Source of the DNA: an uncultured Clostridia bacterium
GTDB lineage: Bacteria; Bacillota; Clostridia; TANB77; CAG-508
Assembly: GCA_948663505.1 (NCBI GenBank)
Contig: CAPNAQ010000009.1
Location: 1 to 25,149 of the forward strand
Length of the DNA: 25,149 bases
Reading direction: 5' to 3'
Below, piece after piece: positions 1-6,938 of the stretch; the stretch's first letter is position 1; every line of letters begins with the position of its first letter. The notes beneath the pieces are model-generated. The model searched no databases. It saw only the letters and a list, made by a program, of their open reading frames with translations, and was not told the origin of the DNA. The position numbers and the translations under genes were made by a program.

Positions 1-9
1 AATTAAAAA

Positions 10-37
10 TTAACAAAAAAAGTACTTTTAATATAAT
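10..37 (+). promoter_or_regulatory. Possible sigma-A promoter for the rhodanese gene
   Basis: TTAACA at 10-15 and TATAAT at 32-37 are separated by 16 bp. The predicted start near 44 would leave almost no leader before the AGGAG at 45-49, which is a reason for caution. Confidence 0.4.
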
Positions 38-57
38 ATATATTAGGAGTATTTTTT

Positions 58-420
58 TTGAAAGGTAAAAAAGAGATGTTTAGAAGATTTGCATATATGA
101 TACAAAAAAATTTAGATTTAAAAAGAGATTTTAATAAACAAAAAGATATTACAGAAGAAGATATAGTTTTATATATAAAACAAGGAGCAACAATAATAGA
201 TGTAAGAAGTCCACAGGAATTTAGAGAAGGTCATATAAATGGGGCAATATCAATACCAGATTATCAAATAAAAAGAGACATACAAAAATATGTGAAAAAT
301 AAAGAAGAAATTATAGTTTTATATTGTTCAACAGGACATAGAAGTCAGAATAGCCAAAAAATATTGGAAAAGTTAGGATATACCAATGTTTACAATGTTT
401 ATGAAGGAATAATAATATAA
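58..420 (+). CDS. Single-domain rhodanese-like sulfurtransferase
   Basis: A 120-residue protein with one rhodanese domain. The active-site loop is CSTGHRS, with the catalytic Cys at residue 90 and Arg at 95 (CX4R), the spacing typical of single-domain sulfurtransferases. The earlier strand motif IIDVRSPQEFREGHINGA (about 46-63) is the usual rhodanese DVR...E...GHI signature. The first 30 residues are basic and lie outside the domain; there is no clear signal peptide or membrane segment, so it is probably cytoplasmic. The family carries persulfide on the Cys and passes sulfur to acceptors; the acceptor here is unknown. The start is TTG at 58, supported by AGGAG at 45-49 with 8-nt spacing; ATG at 76 is an alternative without a comparable ribosome binding site. 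It is separated from lepA by a hairpin and a new promoter, so it is likely monocistronic. Confidence 0.85.
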   Translation: MKGKKEMFRRFAYMIQKNLDLKRDFNKQKDITEEDIVLYIKQGATIIDVRSPQEFREGHINGAISIPDYQIKRDIQKYVKNKEEIIVLYCSTGHRSQNSQKILEKLGYTNVYNVYEGIII

Positions 421-431
421 AATAAACAATA

Positions 432-480
432 TTTAAGTTTTGTTTTTTGTAAAAGTATTAGAAAAATACCAAAACTTAAA
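432..480 (+). repeat. 49-nt inverted repeat just upstream of the lepA promoter
   Basis: Arms 432-442 and 470-480 are perfectly complementary over 11 bp (TTTAAGTTTTG / CAAAACTTAAA). Inside, GTATT at 455-459 can pair with AATAC at 465-469. The stem is followed by an A-run, not a U-run, so it is not a canonical rightward terminator. A hairpin of the same length and the same distance to a promoter occurs at 4092-4140. Confidence 0.65.
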
Positions 481-490
481 AAAAATATAC

Positions 491-519
491 TTGTTTCATT
501 TTTCTAAATATGTTACAAT
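491..519 (+). promoter_or_regulatory. Sigma-A promoter for lepA
   Basis: TTGTTT at 491-496, a 17-bp spacer, then TACAAT at 514-519, with TG at 511-512 forming an extended -10. The predicted start is near 526. The palindrome at 530-558 would lie at the very 5' end of the lepA leader. Confidence 0.7.
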
Positions 520-529
520 GAATAAAATT

Positions 530-558
530 GTGACAAAAAGGGACGCCCCCAGTGTCAC
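530..558 (+). repeat. REP-like 29-nt palindrome, GTGACA-armed
   Basis: GTGACA at 530-535 and TGTCAC at 553-558 flank a 17-nt centre containing GGGACGCCCCC. A second TGTCAC at 561-566 is an alternative right arm. The centre matches the elements between nrdD and nrdG at 15 of 17 positions or better, but the arms differ and are still self-complementary. The element lies in the lepA leader, between promoter and ribosome binding site. Confidence 0.7.
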
Positions 559-593
559 AGTGTCACATTGTTGATGAATGGAGCGAATGAAAA

Positions 594-2405
594 ATGAGTA
601 ACAGACAAGAACATATTAGAAATTTTAGTATAATAGCACACATAGATCATGGAAAATCCACACTAGCAGATAGATTAATAGAAATGACAGGTGTACTTTC
701 CAAAAGAGAGATGGAAAGTCAAGTATTAGACAATATGGAAATAGAAAAGGAAAGAGGAATTACAATAAAATCTCAAGCTGTGAGAATGATATACAAAGCT
801 AAAAATGGGGAAGAATATATATTAAATTTAATAGATACACCAGGACACGTAGATTTTAATTATGAAGTATCAAGAAGTTTAGCTGCATGTGATGGTGCAA
901 TTCTAGTTGTAGATTCAAGTCAAGGAGTAGAAGCGCAAACACTTGCAAATGTATATTTAGCAATAGATAATAATTTGGAAATATTGCCAGTAATAAATAA
1001 AATAGATTTACCAAATGCAAGACCAGATGAAGTAAAAAAAGAAATAGAAGATATAATTGGAATACCAGCAGAAGAAGCACCATGTATATCAGCAAAATCA
1101 GGATTAAATGTTGAACAAGTTTTAGAAAAAATTGTAACAGAATTGCCTGCTCCAAAAGGTAATGAAAATCAAAAAACAAAGTGTTTAATTTTTGACTCAT
1201 ATTATGACAATTACAAAGGGGCAGTAGCATATGTTAGAGTAGTTGATGGTAAGGTAAAAGCAGGAGATGAAATAATTCTGATGGCAACAAATAAAACATA
1301 TACAGTTACTGAAGTAGGATATTTTGCTCCAGGGGCATATATACCATCAGAAGAAATAAAAGCGGGAGAAGTAGCATATATAGCAGCAAGTATAAAAAGT
1401 TTATCAGACATACATGTAGGAGATACAGTAACATTAAATAATAATCCAGCAGAAAGTCCACTAAAAGGATATAAGAAAGTAACTCCAATGGTATATTGCG
1501 GACTTTATCCAATAGATGGGAGTGACTATGAAAATTTAAAAATAGCATTAGAAAAATTGAAATTAAATGATGCAGCATTAGAATTTGAAACAGAAACATC
1601 TGCTGCACTTGGATTTGGATTTAGATGTGGATTTTTAGGATTATTACATTTAGAAATAATAGAGGAAAGACTAGATAGAGAATTTGATTTAGGATTAATA
1701 ACAACAGCACCATCAGTAATATATAAAGTACATAAAATAACAGGAGAAATAGAAGACATATATAATCCAACAGACTTACCAACACCTCAAGAAATATCTT
1801 ATATAGAAGAACCATTTGTGACTGCAAATATATTAACACCAAAAGAATATGTAGGAAATATAATGGATATATGTCAAAAAAGAAGAGGTGTATATATTGA
1901 TATGAAATATCTAGATGAAAACAGAGTAACACTTATATATGAAATGCCTTTAAATGAAATAATATATGATTTTTTTGATAACCTAAAATCAAAAACAAAA
2001 GGGTATGCATCATTTGATTATGAATTCAAAGAATACAGAGAATCAAAGTTAGTAAAATTAGATATACATATAAATGGTGAACCTGTTGACGCATTGAGTT
2101 TTATTGTACATAAAGATAGTAGTTATAATAGAGGAAAGAAAATGGTAGAAAAGTTAAAAACAGAAATACCAAGAAAATTGTTTACAATACCAATTCAGGC
2201 AGTAGTAGGTGGACAAGTTATAGCAAGAGAAACCATATCTGCTATGAGGAAAGATGTGTTGGCTAAATGCTATGGTGGAGATGTTACTAGGAAGAAAAAG
2301 TTATTAGAAAAACAAAAAAGAGGAAAAAAGAAAATGCGTGAAATTGGAAATGTAGAAGTACCACAAGAAGCATTTTTATCAGTTCTTAAGTTAGACGATG
2401 AATAA
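594..2405 (+). CDS. lepA: Elongation factor 4 (LepA), ribosomal GTPase
   Basis: A 603-residue translational GTPase of normal LepA length. All G motifs are visible: AHIDHGKST (15-23), RGITI (54-58), DTPGH (81-85), NKID (135-138) and SAKSG (166-170). The C-terminus ends in the LepA-specific tail with VEVPQEAFLSVLKL, which separates it from EF-G and other GTPases. The family binds ribosomes and is thought to remodel stalled or mistranslocated complexes. The ATG at 594 is preceded by GGAG at 580-583 with 10-nt spacing. It has its own extended -10 promoter at 491-519 and a REP-like palindrome in the leader. The small MazG-like genes and rlmB follow on the same strand with no convincing terminator between, so it may head a four-gene transcript. 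Confidence 0.97.
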   Translation: MSNRQEHIRNFSIIAHIDHGKSTLADRLIEMTGVLSKREMESQVLDNMEIEKERGITIKSQAVRMIYKAKNGEEYILNLIDTPGHVDFNYEVSRSLAACDGAILVVDSSQGVEAQTLANVYLAIDNNLEILPVINKIDLPNARPDEVKKEIEDIIGIPAEEAPCISAKSGLNVEQVLEKIVTELPAPKGNENQKTKCLIFDSYYDNYKGAVAYVRVVDGKVKAGDEIILMATNKTYTVTEVGYFAPGAYIPSEEIKAGEVAYIAASIKSLSDIHVGDTVTLNNNPAESPLKGYKKVTPMVYCGLYPIDGSDYENLKIALEKLKLNDAALEFETETSAALGFGFRCGFLGLLHLEIIEERLDREFDLGLITTAPSVIYKVHKITGEIEDIYNPTDLPTPQEISYIEEPFVTANILTPKEYVGNIMDICQKRRGVYIDMKYLDENRVTLIYEMPLNEIIYDFFDNLKSKTKGYASFDYEFKEYRESKLVKLDIHINGEPVDALSFIVHKDSSYNRGKKMVEKLKTEIPRKLFTIPIQAVVGGQVIARETISAMRKDVLAKCYGGDVTRKKKLLEKQKRGKKKMREIGNVEVPQEAFLSVLKLDDE

Positions 2406-2449
2406 ACCATTAAGAACATCCCCAATTGTTAAGAATGGAGTGTAGTAAA

Positions 2450-2692
2450 ATGGAAGTACAAAGTGGAACAAAAAGACAAAAATTTATAGACAATGTATTA
2501 GAATTAAGTATAAATTCAGGAAAAGTAAATGAAAATGCAAAGTATATTTTATATTCAGAAGAAGAAAATGAAAAAAGAAGAGATAAAATAAAAGAAACTA
2601 AAGAAAATCTATGTAAAATAATAAAAAATATAACAAATATAGCAGAAAGTTTAGAAATACCAGTAAAAGAAATTTTTAGTAATAATAAGTAG
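2450..2692 (+). CDS. Small MazG-like fragment protein, no catalytic residues
   Basis: An 80-residue protein if started at ATG 2450, which has GGAG at 2437-2440 with 9-nt spacing. TTG 2426 and ATG 2435 in the same frame lack a site. By eye it resembles the second half of the next gene product: both run ELS/EIS..., SGK, a charged helix, LC/IC..., then IPVKEIFSNN versus LTVDEILSEN. That suggests a degenerate, all-helical MazG-like module. It lacks the EExxE and ExxD metal-binding pairs of active pyrophosphohydrolases, so enzymatic activity is unlikely. It ends 8 nt before the MazG-like gene and probably shares its mRNA and perhaps its complex. The assignment is inferred from visual similarity only. 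Confidence 0.6.
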   Translation: MEVQSGTKRQKFIDNVLELSINSGKVNENAKYILYSEEENEKRRDKIKETKENLCKIIKNITNIAESLEIPVKEIFSNNK

Positions 2693-2700
2693 GTGTAAAA

Positions 2701-3258
2701 ATGAATCTAGAAGAATATAAAAATAACGCAATACAAAGATTAAATAAAACAATAGAATCTAATCCAAAAGAAAAAATGTATTATGCATGTATGGGATTAA
2801 TTGAGGAAACAGGAGAGATAATTGCAGAGTTAAGAAAACCATTATTTAAAGGCAATTTCCACGAAAAAACTTTAGATATTAATGAAATAAAAAAGGAATT
2901 AGGTGATTTAATGTGGTATATTGCTTTGATATGTAAAAGTGAAGATATTGATATGAATAAATTTGATTTTCAAGAGAAAAATCACGATGTATCAGGAAGA
3001 GAAAGTTTAATAGAAATATCAATAAAAATAGGACAAGATTCAGGAAAGATTGTAGAAGAATACCAAAAAGTATATAAAGATAATATAGATAAAAGCGAAT
3101 TAATAAAGAAAATTGAATTGCAATATTCTAATATATGTGAACTAGTAAAAGGTTTAAATTTGACAGTTGATGAAATATTGAGTGAAAATATTAGGAAAAT
3201 AAACTCAAGATATAATGAAAAAGGAGAAGCTATTAAAAGTGAAGGATATGAAAAATAA
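2701..3258 (+). CDS. MazG-like nucleoside triphosphate pyrophosphohydrolase
   Basis: A 185-residue protein. The N-terminal half carries the MazG/all-alpha NTP pyrophosphohydrolase signature: EETGE at 35-39 followed by ELGD at 66-69, the paired acidic motifs that bind Mg2+. Members hydrolyse (d)NTPs to NMP plus pyrophosphate, usually to remove damaged or unwanted nucleotides. The C-terminal half (about 101-170) looks like a second copy of the fold: IKKELGDLMWYIALI (63-77) lines up with IKKIELQYSNICELV (135-149), and ETGEI with DSGKI, with catalytic acids lost. The start at ATG 2701 has a weak upstream GTAGGTG-type site. It sits 8 nt after the 80-aa MazG-like gene, and its 3' end overlaps the rlmB 5' region. 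Confidence 0.8.
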   Translation: MNLEEYKNNAIQRLNKTIESNPKEKMYYACMGLIEETGEIIAELRKPLFKGNFHEKTLDINEIKKELGDLMWYIALICKSEDIDMNKFDFQEKNHDVSGRESLIEISIKIGQDSGKIVEEYQKVYKDNIDKSELIKKIELQYSNICELVKGLNLTVDEILSENIRKINSRYNEKGEAIKSEGYEK

Positions 3259-4090
3259 TTATAAACAAAAAGAGAAAAATAAAGATAAATATGATCGAGA
3301 CAAAATCGGCAAAAATAATAAGAAGCAAAGCAATAGATTTGAAGAAGAAAGAGATTATGAAGACCAAGTAGAAGGAAGAAATTCAGTGCTTGAACTATTA
3401 GAAAGTAGTAAAGATATAAATAAAATATTTATAACAAAAGGTGAAAGACATGGTTCAATAAATAAAATAATAGCTATAGCAAAAGAAAAAAATATAATAA
3501 TAGTAGAAAAAGATAAAAGAAAAATGGATGAAATGGCACAAAATCAAAATTATCAAGGTGTAATTGCAATAGTTCCACCATTTGAATATTGTGAAATTGA
3601 AGATATATTGGAAGAAGCAAAACAAAAAAATGAAGATCCATTTATTCTGATATTAGATGGAATAGAAGATCCACATAATTTAGGATCAATAATTAGAACA
3701 GCAGAAACAGCGGGAGTTCATGGAATAATAATTCCAAAAAGAAGAGCTTGTGCTGTAAATAGTACTGTTAATAAAGTATCTGCTGGTGCAGTAGAACATA
3801 TGAAAGTAGCTCGAGTTACTAATATATCTGATTCAATTCAAAAATTAAAAGATTTAGGTTTGTGGATTTGCGGTACAGATGTTAATACAGATAAATATTA
3901 TTATAATCAAGATCTAACAGGTGCAATAGGAATTGTAATTGGTAATGAGGGGGCAGGAATGAGTGATAAGGTTAGAAAAAATTGTGATTTTCTTGTAAAA
4001 ATTCCAATGAAGGGAAAAGTATCTTCTTTGAATGCTGCTGTGTCAACAGGGATTGTGATATATGAGGCTGTAAAGCAAAGATTGATTTAA
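3215..4090 (+). CDS. rlmB: 23S rRNA 2'-O-ribose methyltransferase, TrmH/RlmB family
   Basis: A SPOUT-class SAM-dependent methyltransferase of up to 291 residues. The three family motifs are clear: LDGIEDPHNLGSIIRTAE in the middle, GIVIGNEGAGMSD, and the C-terminal KIPMKGKVSSLNAAVS that forms the trefoil-knot cofactor site. The N-terminal substrate-binding domain begins at VEGRNSVLELL; before it is a lysine-rich, probably disordered extension. RlmB methylates G2251 of 23S rRNA; the exact target is inferred from family. The start is uncertain: ATG 3215 (longest), GTG 3239 (GGAG at 3223-3226, 12-nt spacing) and ATG 3248 are all in frame, and each overlaps the MazG-like gene ending at 3258, implying translational coupling. 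Confidence 0.9.
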   Translation: MKKEKLLKVKDMKNNYKQKEKNKDKYDRDKIGKNNKKQSNRFEEERDYEDQVEGRNSVLELLESSKDINKIFITKGERHGSINKIIAIAKEKNIIIVEKDKRKMDEMAQNQNYQGVIAIVPPFEYCEIEDILEEAKQKNEDPFILILDGIEDPHNLGSIIRTAETAGVHGIIIPKRRACAVNSTVNKVSAGAVEHMKVARVTNISDSIQKLKDLGLWICGTDVNTDKYYYNQDLTGAIGIVIGNEGAGMSDKVRKNCDFLVKIPMKGKVSSLNAAVSTGIVIYEAVKQRLI

Positions 4091-4091
4091 G

Positions 4092-4140
4092 TTTAGTTTT
4101 TTTTCCAAACAATATAGTTTTGCAAAAAACCGAAACTAAA
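4092..4140 (+). repeat. 49-nt inverted repeat just upstream of the 4215 gene promoter
   Basis: TTTAGTTT at 4092-4099 pairs with AAACTAAA at 4133-4140. Inner T-run/A-run pairs and a CAAAC/GTTTTG tip extend the stem. Length (49 nt) and distance to the -35 element (10 nt) equal those of the hairpin at 432-480, and both begin with ATTTAAGTTT. Confidence 0.6.
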
Positions 4141-4150
4141 AAAATAATAG

Positions 4151-4179
4151 TTGCAAAAGGAAGTAAAAAAATGTATAAT
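4151..4179 (+). promoter_or_regulatory. Sigma-A promoter for the 626-aa membrane protein gene
   Basis: TTGCAA at 4151-4156, a 17-bp spacer and a perfect TATAAT at 4174-4179. The predicted start near 4186 gives a short leader of about 29 nt. Confidence 0.75.
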
Positions 4180-4214
4180 TATAAATAGATATTTAAAGAA
4201 GGGAAAGAGGAAAT

Positions 4215-6095
4215 ATGGTTCCAAGAAAAAAGAAATTGGCTATAATAATAACATCAGTAACTTTAGCTGTAATAATTATTGTAGCAACATTATTAATATT
4301 ATATTTAAAAACAGATATGTTTAAATCTAATCAAACACTATTTTGTAAATATTTAACTCAAAATATAGGTACAATTTATGAATACAAAAATATTGAAAAA
4401 TCAGATACAAATGAAATGTTAGAAAATAATAAATATATATCTGACTTAACAGGAAGTATAGAGTATACTGAAAATATTGGCACAAGCGATGAAAATAAAA
4501 ATAGTCCTATAAATAAAGTTAAATTAAGTATTGCAAGTCAAACAGATAAAAAAAATAATTATGCATATAAAGACATAAAATTAGTTAATGGAGATGAAAA
4601 TCCCGTAAGATTTGAATATATTAATCAAGATTCAATTTATGGAATAAGACTAAAAGGAATAAAGCAATTTGTATCAACAGATATAAATGATAATTTAGAT
4701 TATGAAAATCAAATAAATATTCAAGACATAAGTAACAAATTAAAAGATATTGATTTTAAATCTATCTTTGATTTTACAAATGAAGAGAAAGAAACACTAA
4801 AAAATACATATTTAGGAATAATACAGTCAAATGTATCAAAAGATAAATTTTCTAAACAATCAAAAGCATTAATAACATTAAATAATCAAGATGTTCAAAC
4901 AAATGCTTATTATTTAACATTAACAAGAGAAGAATATAATAATTTAATTATAAAAATATTAAGACAAATATCACAAGATGAAATAATCTTAGGAAAGATA
5001 GATAAAATAGATAATTTAGTTGAACAAGATGAATTATATCAATCATATAATGACAATAGCTTAAGAAATGAAGTAATAGAACTTATAAATGATGTAATAA
5101 AAGAAATTGAAAATAAAAACATAGGGCAAGATGAAGTAAAAATAACTGTTTATGAAAATAGTGGAAGAACAGTTAGAACAAGTATAGAAACAACAACTAA
5201 TAGATTTATCATAGATACATATAATAATGGAAATTCATTAAAATTAGATAATAAGATATATGGAGCTGTAGATAGTGAGCAAATATTAATAATTGAAAAA
5301 GATATTAATTCTTCAAATGACAAAATTTCTATAGAGTATGAAATTATAGAAGATAATGAAATTTCACATGATTATATAATAAAATTAGAACAAAAAGTTG
5401 ATAACACAAATATTACAAGACTTTTACAATTACAAATTAGTAATCAAAAATATAAAGCAAATTTGAAAGTAGAAGACAACATAGAAATAGTTAATAATTT
5501 TAGTGAAACAGTTCCATTGGAAGAAGATAATATGTTATTAAATGATTTAAATAGTGAACAAGTTGGAAGAATATCAAATATATTAATGCAAAATATACAA
5601 TCACAAATTCAAAAGTTAAATGAAATTGTTACATTAGATGATTATGTAAAAATGTTGCAAAATATAGAGATATTAAAGAAAGATACAATACAAATTACAG
5701 ATAATGAAAATGTTACAGAAACAGAGAAAAATAGATTTAATTCACAATTTGAATTTTTTACAAGTGAAAATTTATCATCAGATAATATAAAGGAATTATT
5801 AAATGTTGCTAAAAATAATTTTTCTGATATGAAGATTTTTACAAAAGATAGAGAAGTAAAAGATTTAGATATAGAAAAATTAAATGGTAGTGACTCAGAG
5901 GCAAGAGACTATATTGAAAATATTGAGGAAATACAAATTTATATTGATAAAAATATAACTAGTAATCAAGAAAAACAGAATGATACATTAAGTTTTGTAG
6001 ATAAATATAAAAATAAGAAATTTGCTGTTAAAATTGAGTATAATAATCAAACAGGGTTGGCAGAGATTATTAGAATAAAAGTATTAAATGATTAA
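4215..6095 (+). CDS. Membrane-anchored protein of unknown function
   Basis: A 626-residue protein I do not recognise. It starts MVPRKKK, then a hydrophobic helix at about 8-30, fitting a single N-terminal anchor with the rest outside the membrane by the positive-inside rule. The remainder is hydrophilic and rich in Asn, Asp, Glu, Lys and Ile, with alternating strand-like segments and a charged, helix-prone stretch at about 440-560. There are no obvious catalytic motifs, cell-wall-binding repeats or LPXTG signal, and only one Cys (about 43). The ATG at 4215 is preceded by AGAGG. It has its own promoter (4151-4179) and a strong terminator (6113-6167), so it is monocistronic. Possible roles include a surface lipoprotein-like or envelope-associated structural protein, but nothing in the sequence decides this. 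Confidence 0.75.
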   Translation: MVPRKKKLAIIITSVTLAVIIIVATLLILYLKTDMFKSNQTLFCKYLTQNIGTIYEYKNIEKSDTNEMLENNKYISDLTGSIEYTENIGTSDENKNSPINKVKLSIASQTDKKNNYAYKDIKLVNGDENPVRFEYINQDSIYGIRLKGIKQFVSTDINDNLDYENQINIQDISNKLKDIDFKSIFDFTNEEKETLKNTYLGIIQSNVSKDKFSKQSKALITLNNQDVQTNAYYLTLTREEYNNLIIKILRQISQDEIILGKIDKIDNLVEQDELYQSYNDNSLRNEVIELINDVIKEIENKNIGQDEVKITVYENSGRTVRTSIETTTNRFIIDTYNNGNSLKLDNKIYGAVDSEQILIIEKDINSSNDKISIEYEIIEDNEISHDYIIKLEQKVDNTNITRLLQLQISNQKYKANLKVEDNIEIVNNFSETVPLEEDNMLLNDLNSEQVGRISNILMQNIQSQIQKLNEIVTLDDYVKMLQNIEILKKDTIQITDNENVTETEKNRFNSQFEFFTSENLSSDNIKELLNVAKNNFSDMKIFTKDREVKDLDIEKLNGSDSEARDYIENIEEIQIYIDKNITSNQEKQNDTLSFVDKYKNKKFAVKIEYNNQTGLAEIIRIKVLND

Positions 6096-6112
6096 AAATA
6101 AATATAAATAGG

Positions 6113-6167
6113 GTTCCTGTTTTAAACTATACCTAAAAAAGTATAGTTTAAGGCAGGAACTTTTTTT
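6113..6167 (+). terminator. Strong intrinsic terminator after the 626-aa gene
   Basis: GTTCCTG at 6113-6119 pairs with CAGGAAC at 6154-6160, continued by two G-U pairs and TTAAACTATAC / GTATAGTTTAA (6122-6132 / 6141-6151). The result is about 20 bp of stem with an 8-nt loop, followed by seven T at 6161-6167. Confidence 0.92.
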
Positions 6168-6185
6168 AAAATTATATAAAAAAAC

Positions 6186-6214
6186 TTTAAAAAAAACAAA
6201 AAATGTTATACAAT
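6186..6214 (+). promoter_or_regulatory. Probable promoter for recJ
   Basis: TTTAAA at 6186-6191, a 17-bp spacer and TACAAT at 6209-6214, directly after the upstream terminator. The -35 is weak (4 of 6). Confidence 0.5.
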
Positions 6215-6245
6215 AATATAAAAATGTAAAACCAAGGAGAGGAAT

Positions 6246-6938
6246 ATGAAAAAGAAATGGCAAATATATGAAACAGATGAAAAGCAAATAGAAGAAATAT
6301 CAAAAAAATATAACATTAATAAATTAATAGCAACAATATTAATAAATAGGAAAATAAAAGAAGAAGAAATAGAAATATTCTTGAATCCAACAAGAAAAAA
6401 CTTTCATAATCCTTATTTAATGCCAGATATGGAAAAAGCAGTAAGTAGAATAATACAAGCAATAGAAAAAGAAGAAAAAATTATAATATATGGAGATTAT
6501 GATGTAGATGGGATAACAAGTATAACAGTATTAAAAAGTTTTCTTAAGGATATAGGAGTTGAAGCATTAACATATATACCAAATAGATTAGAAGAAGGAT
6601 ATGGACTAAATAAACCAGCAATAGAAAAGATAGCAAAAGAAGAATGTACATTAATGATAACTGTAGATTGTGGAATTTCAGGAATAGAAGAGATAAAATA
6701 TGCAAATCAATTAGGAATTGAAACAATAGTAACAGATCATCATGAGGTAGGAGATGAATTGCCACAAGCAATAGCAGTAATAGATGCAAAAAGAAAAGAT
6801 AATAAATATCCATGTAGAGATTTGGCAGGAGTAGGAGTAGTATTTAAATTAATACAAGCAATTCGGAATGAAATTAAATTTAGAAGAAAGAGAATATCTA
6901 AAATATTTAGATATTGTATGTGTAGGAACGATATCTGA
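6246..6938 (+). CDS. recJ: RecJ single-strand exonuclease, N-terminal part (frameshifted)
   Basis: This frame encodes the DHH phosphoesterase half of RecJ, the 5'-to-3' single-stranded DNA exonuclease used in recombination and mismatch or base-excision repair. Visible motifs are IYGDYDVDGITS (about 81-92), ITVDCGIS, VTDHHEVGDELP and DLAGVGVVFKL. RecJ homology stops at LIQAI (6863); the next 24 codons (RNEIKFRRK...) are unlike RecJ and end at 6938. Removing the single C at 6864 joins ATT to GGA ATG AAA in the downstream frame and restores a continuous 561-residue RecJ, a normal short-form length. The ATG at 6246 has AGGAG at 6235-6239. The extra base lies in a CGG codon, very rare here, and not in a homopolymer. 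Confidence 0.88.
   Translation: MKKKWQIYETDEKQIEEISKKYNINKLIATILINRKIKEEEIEIFLNPTRKNFHNPYLMPDMEKAVSRIIQAIEKEEKIIIYGDYDVDGITSITVLKSFLKDIGVEALTYIPNRLEEGYGLNKPAIEKIAKEECTLMITVDCGISGIEEIKYANQLGIETIVTDHHEVGDELPQAIAVIDAKRKDNKYPCRDLAGVGVVFKLIQAIRNEIKFRRKRISKIFRYCMCRNDI

Noticed and set aside
856..1932. Long leftward frames opposite lepA, and similar Leu-rich leftward frames opposite rel, hisS, nrdD and metG
   Set aside because: They are antisense shadows of A-rich coding sequence; they lack ribosome binding sites and look like low-complexity Leu/Ile/Phe translations.
2426..2449. Upstream starts (TTG 2426, ATG 2435) for the 80-aa gene
   Set aside because: No Shine-Dalgarno sequence precedes them; GGAG at 2437-2440 fits ATG 2450.
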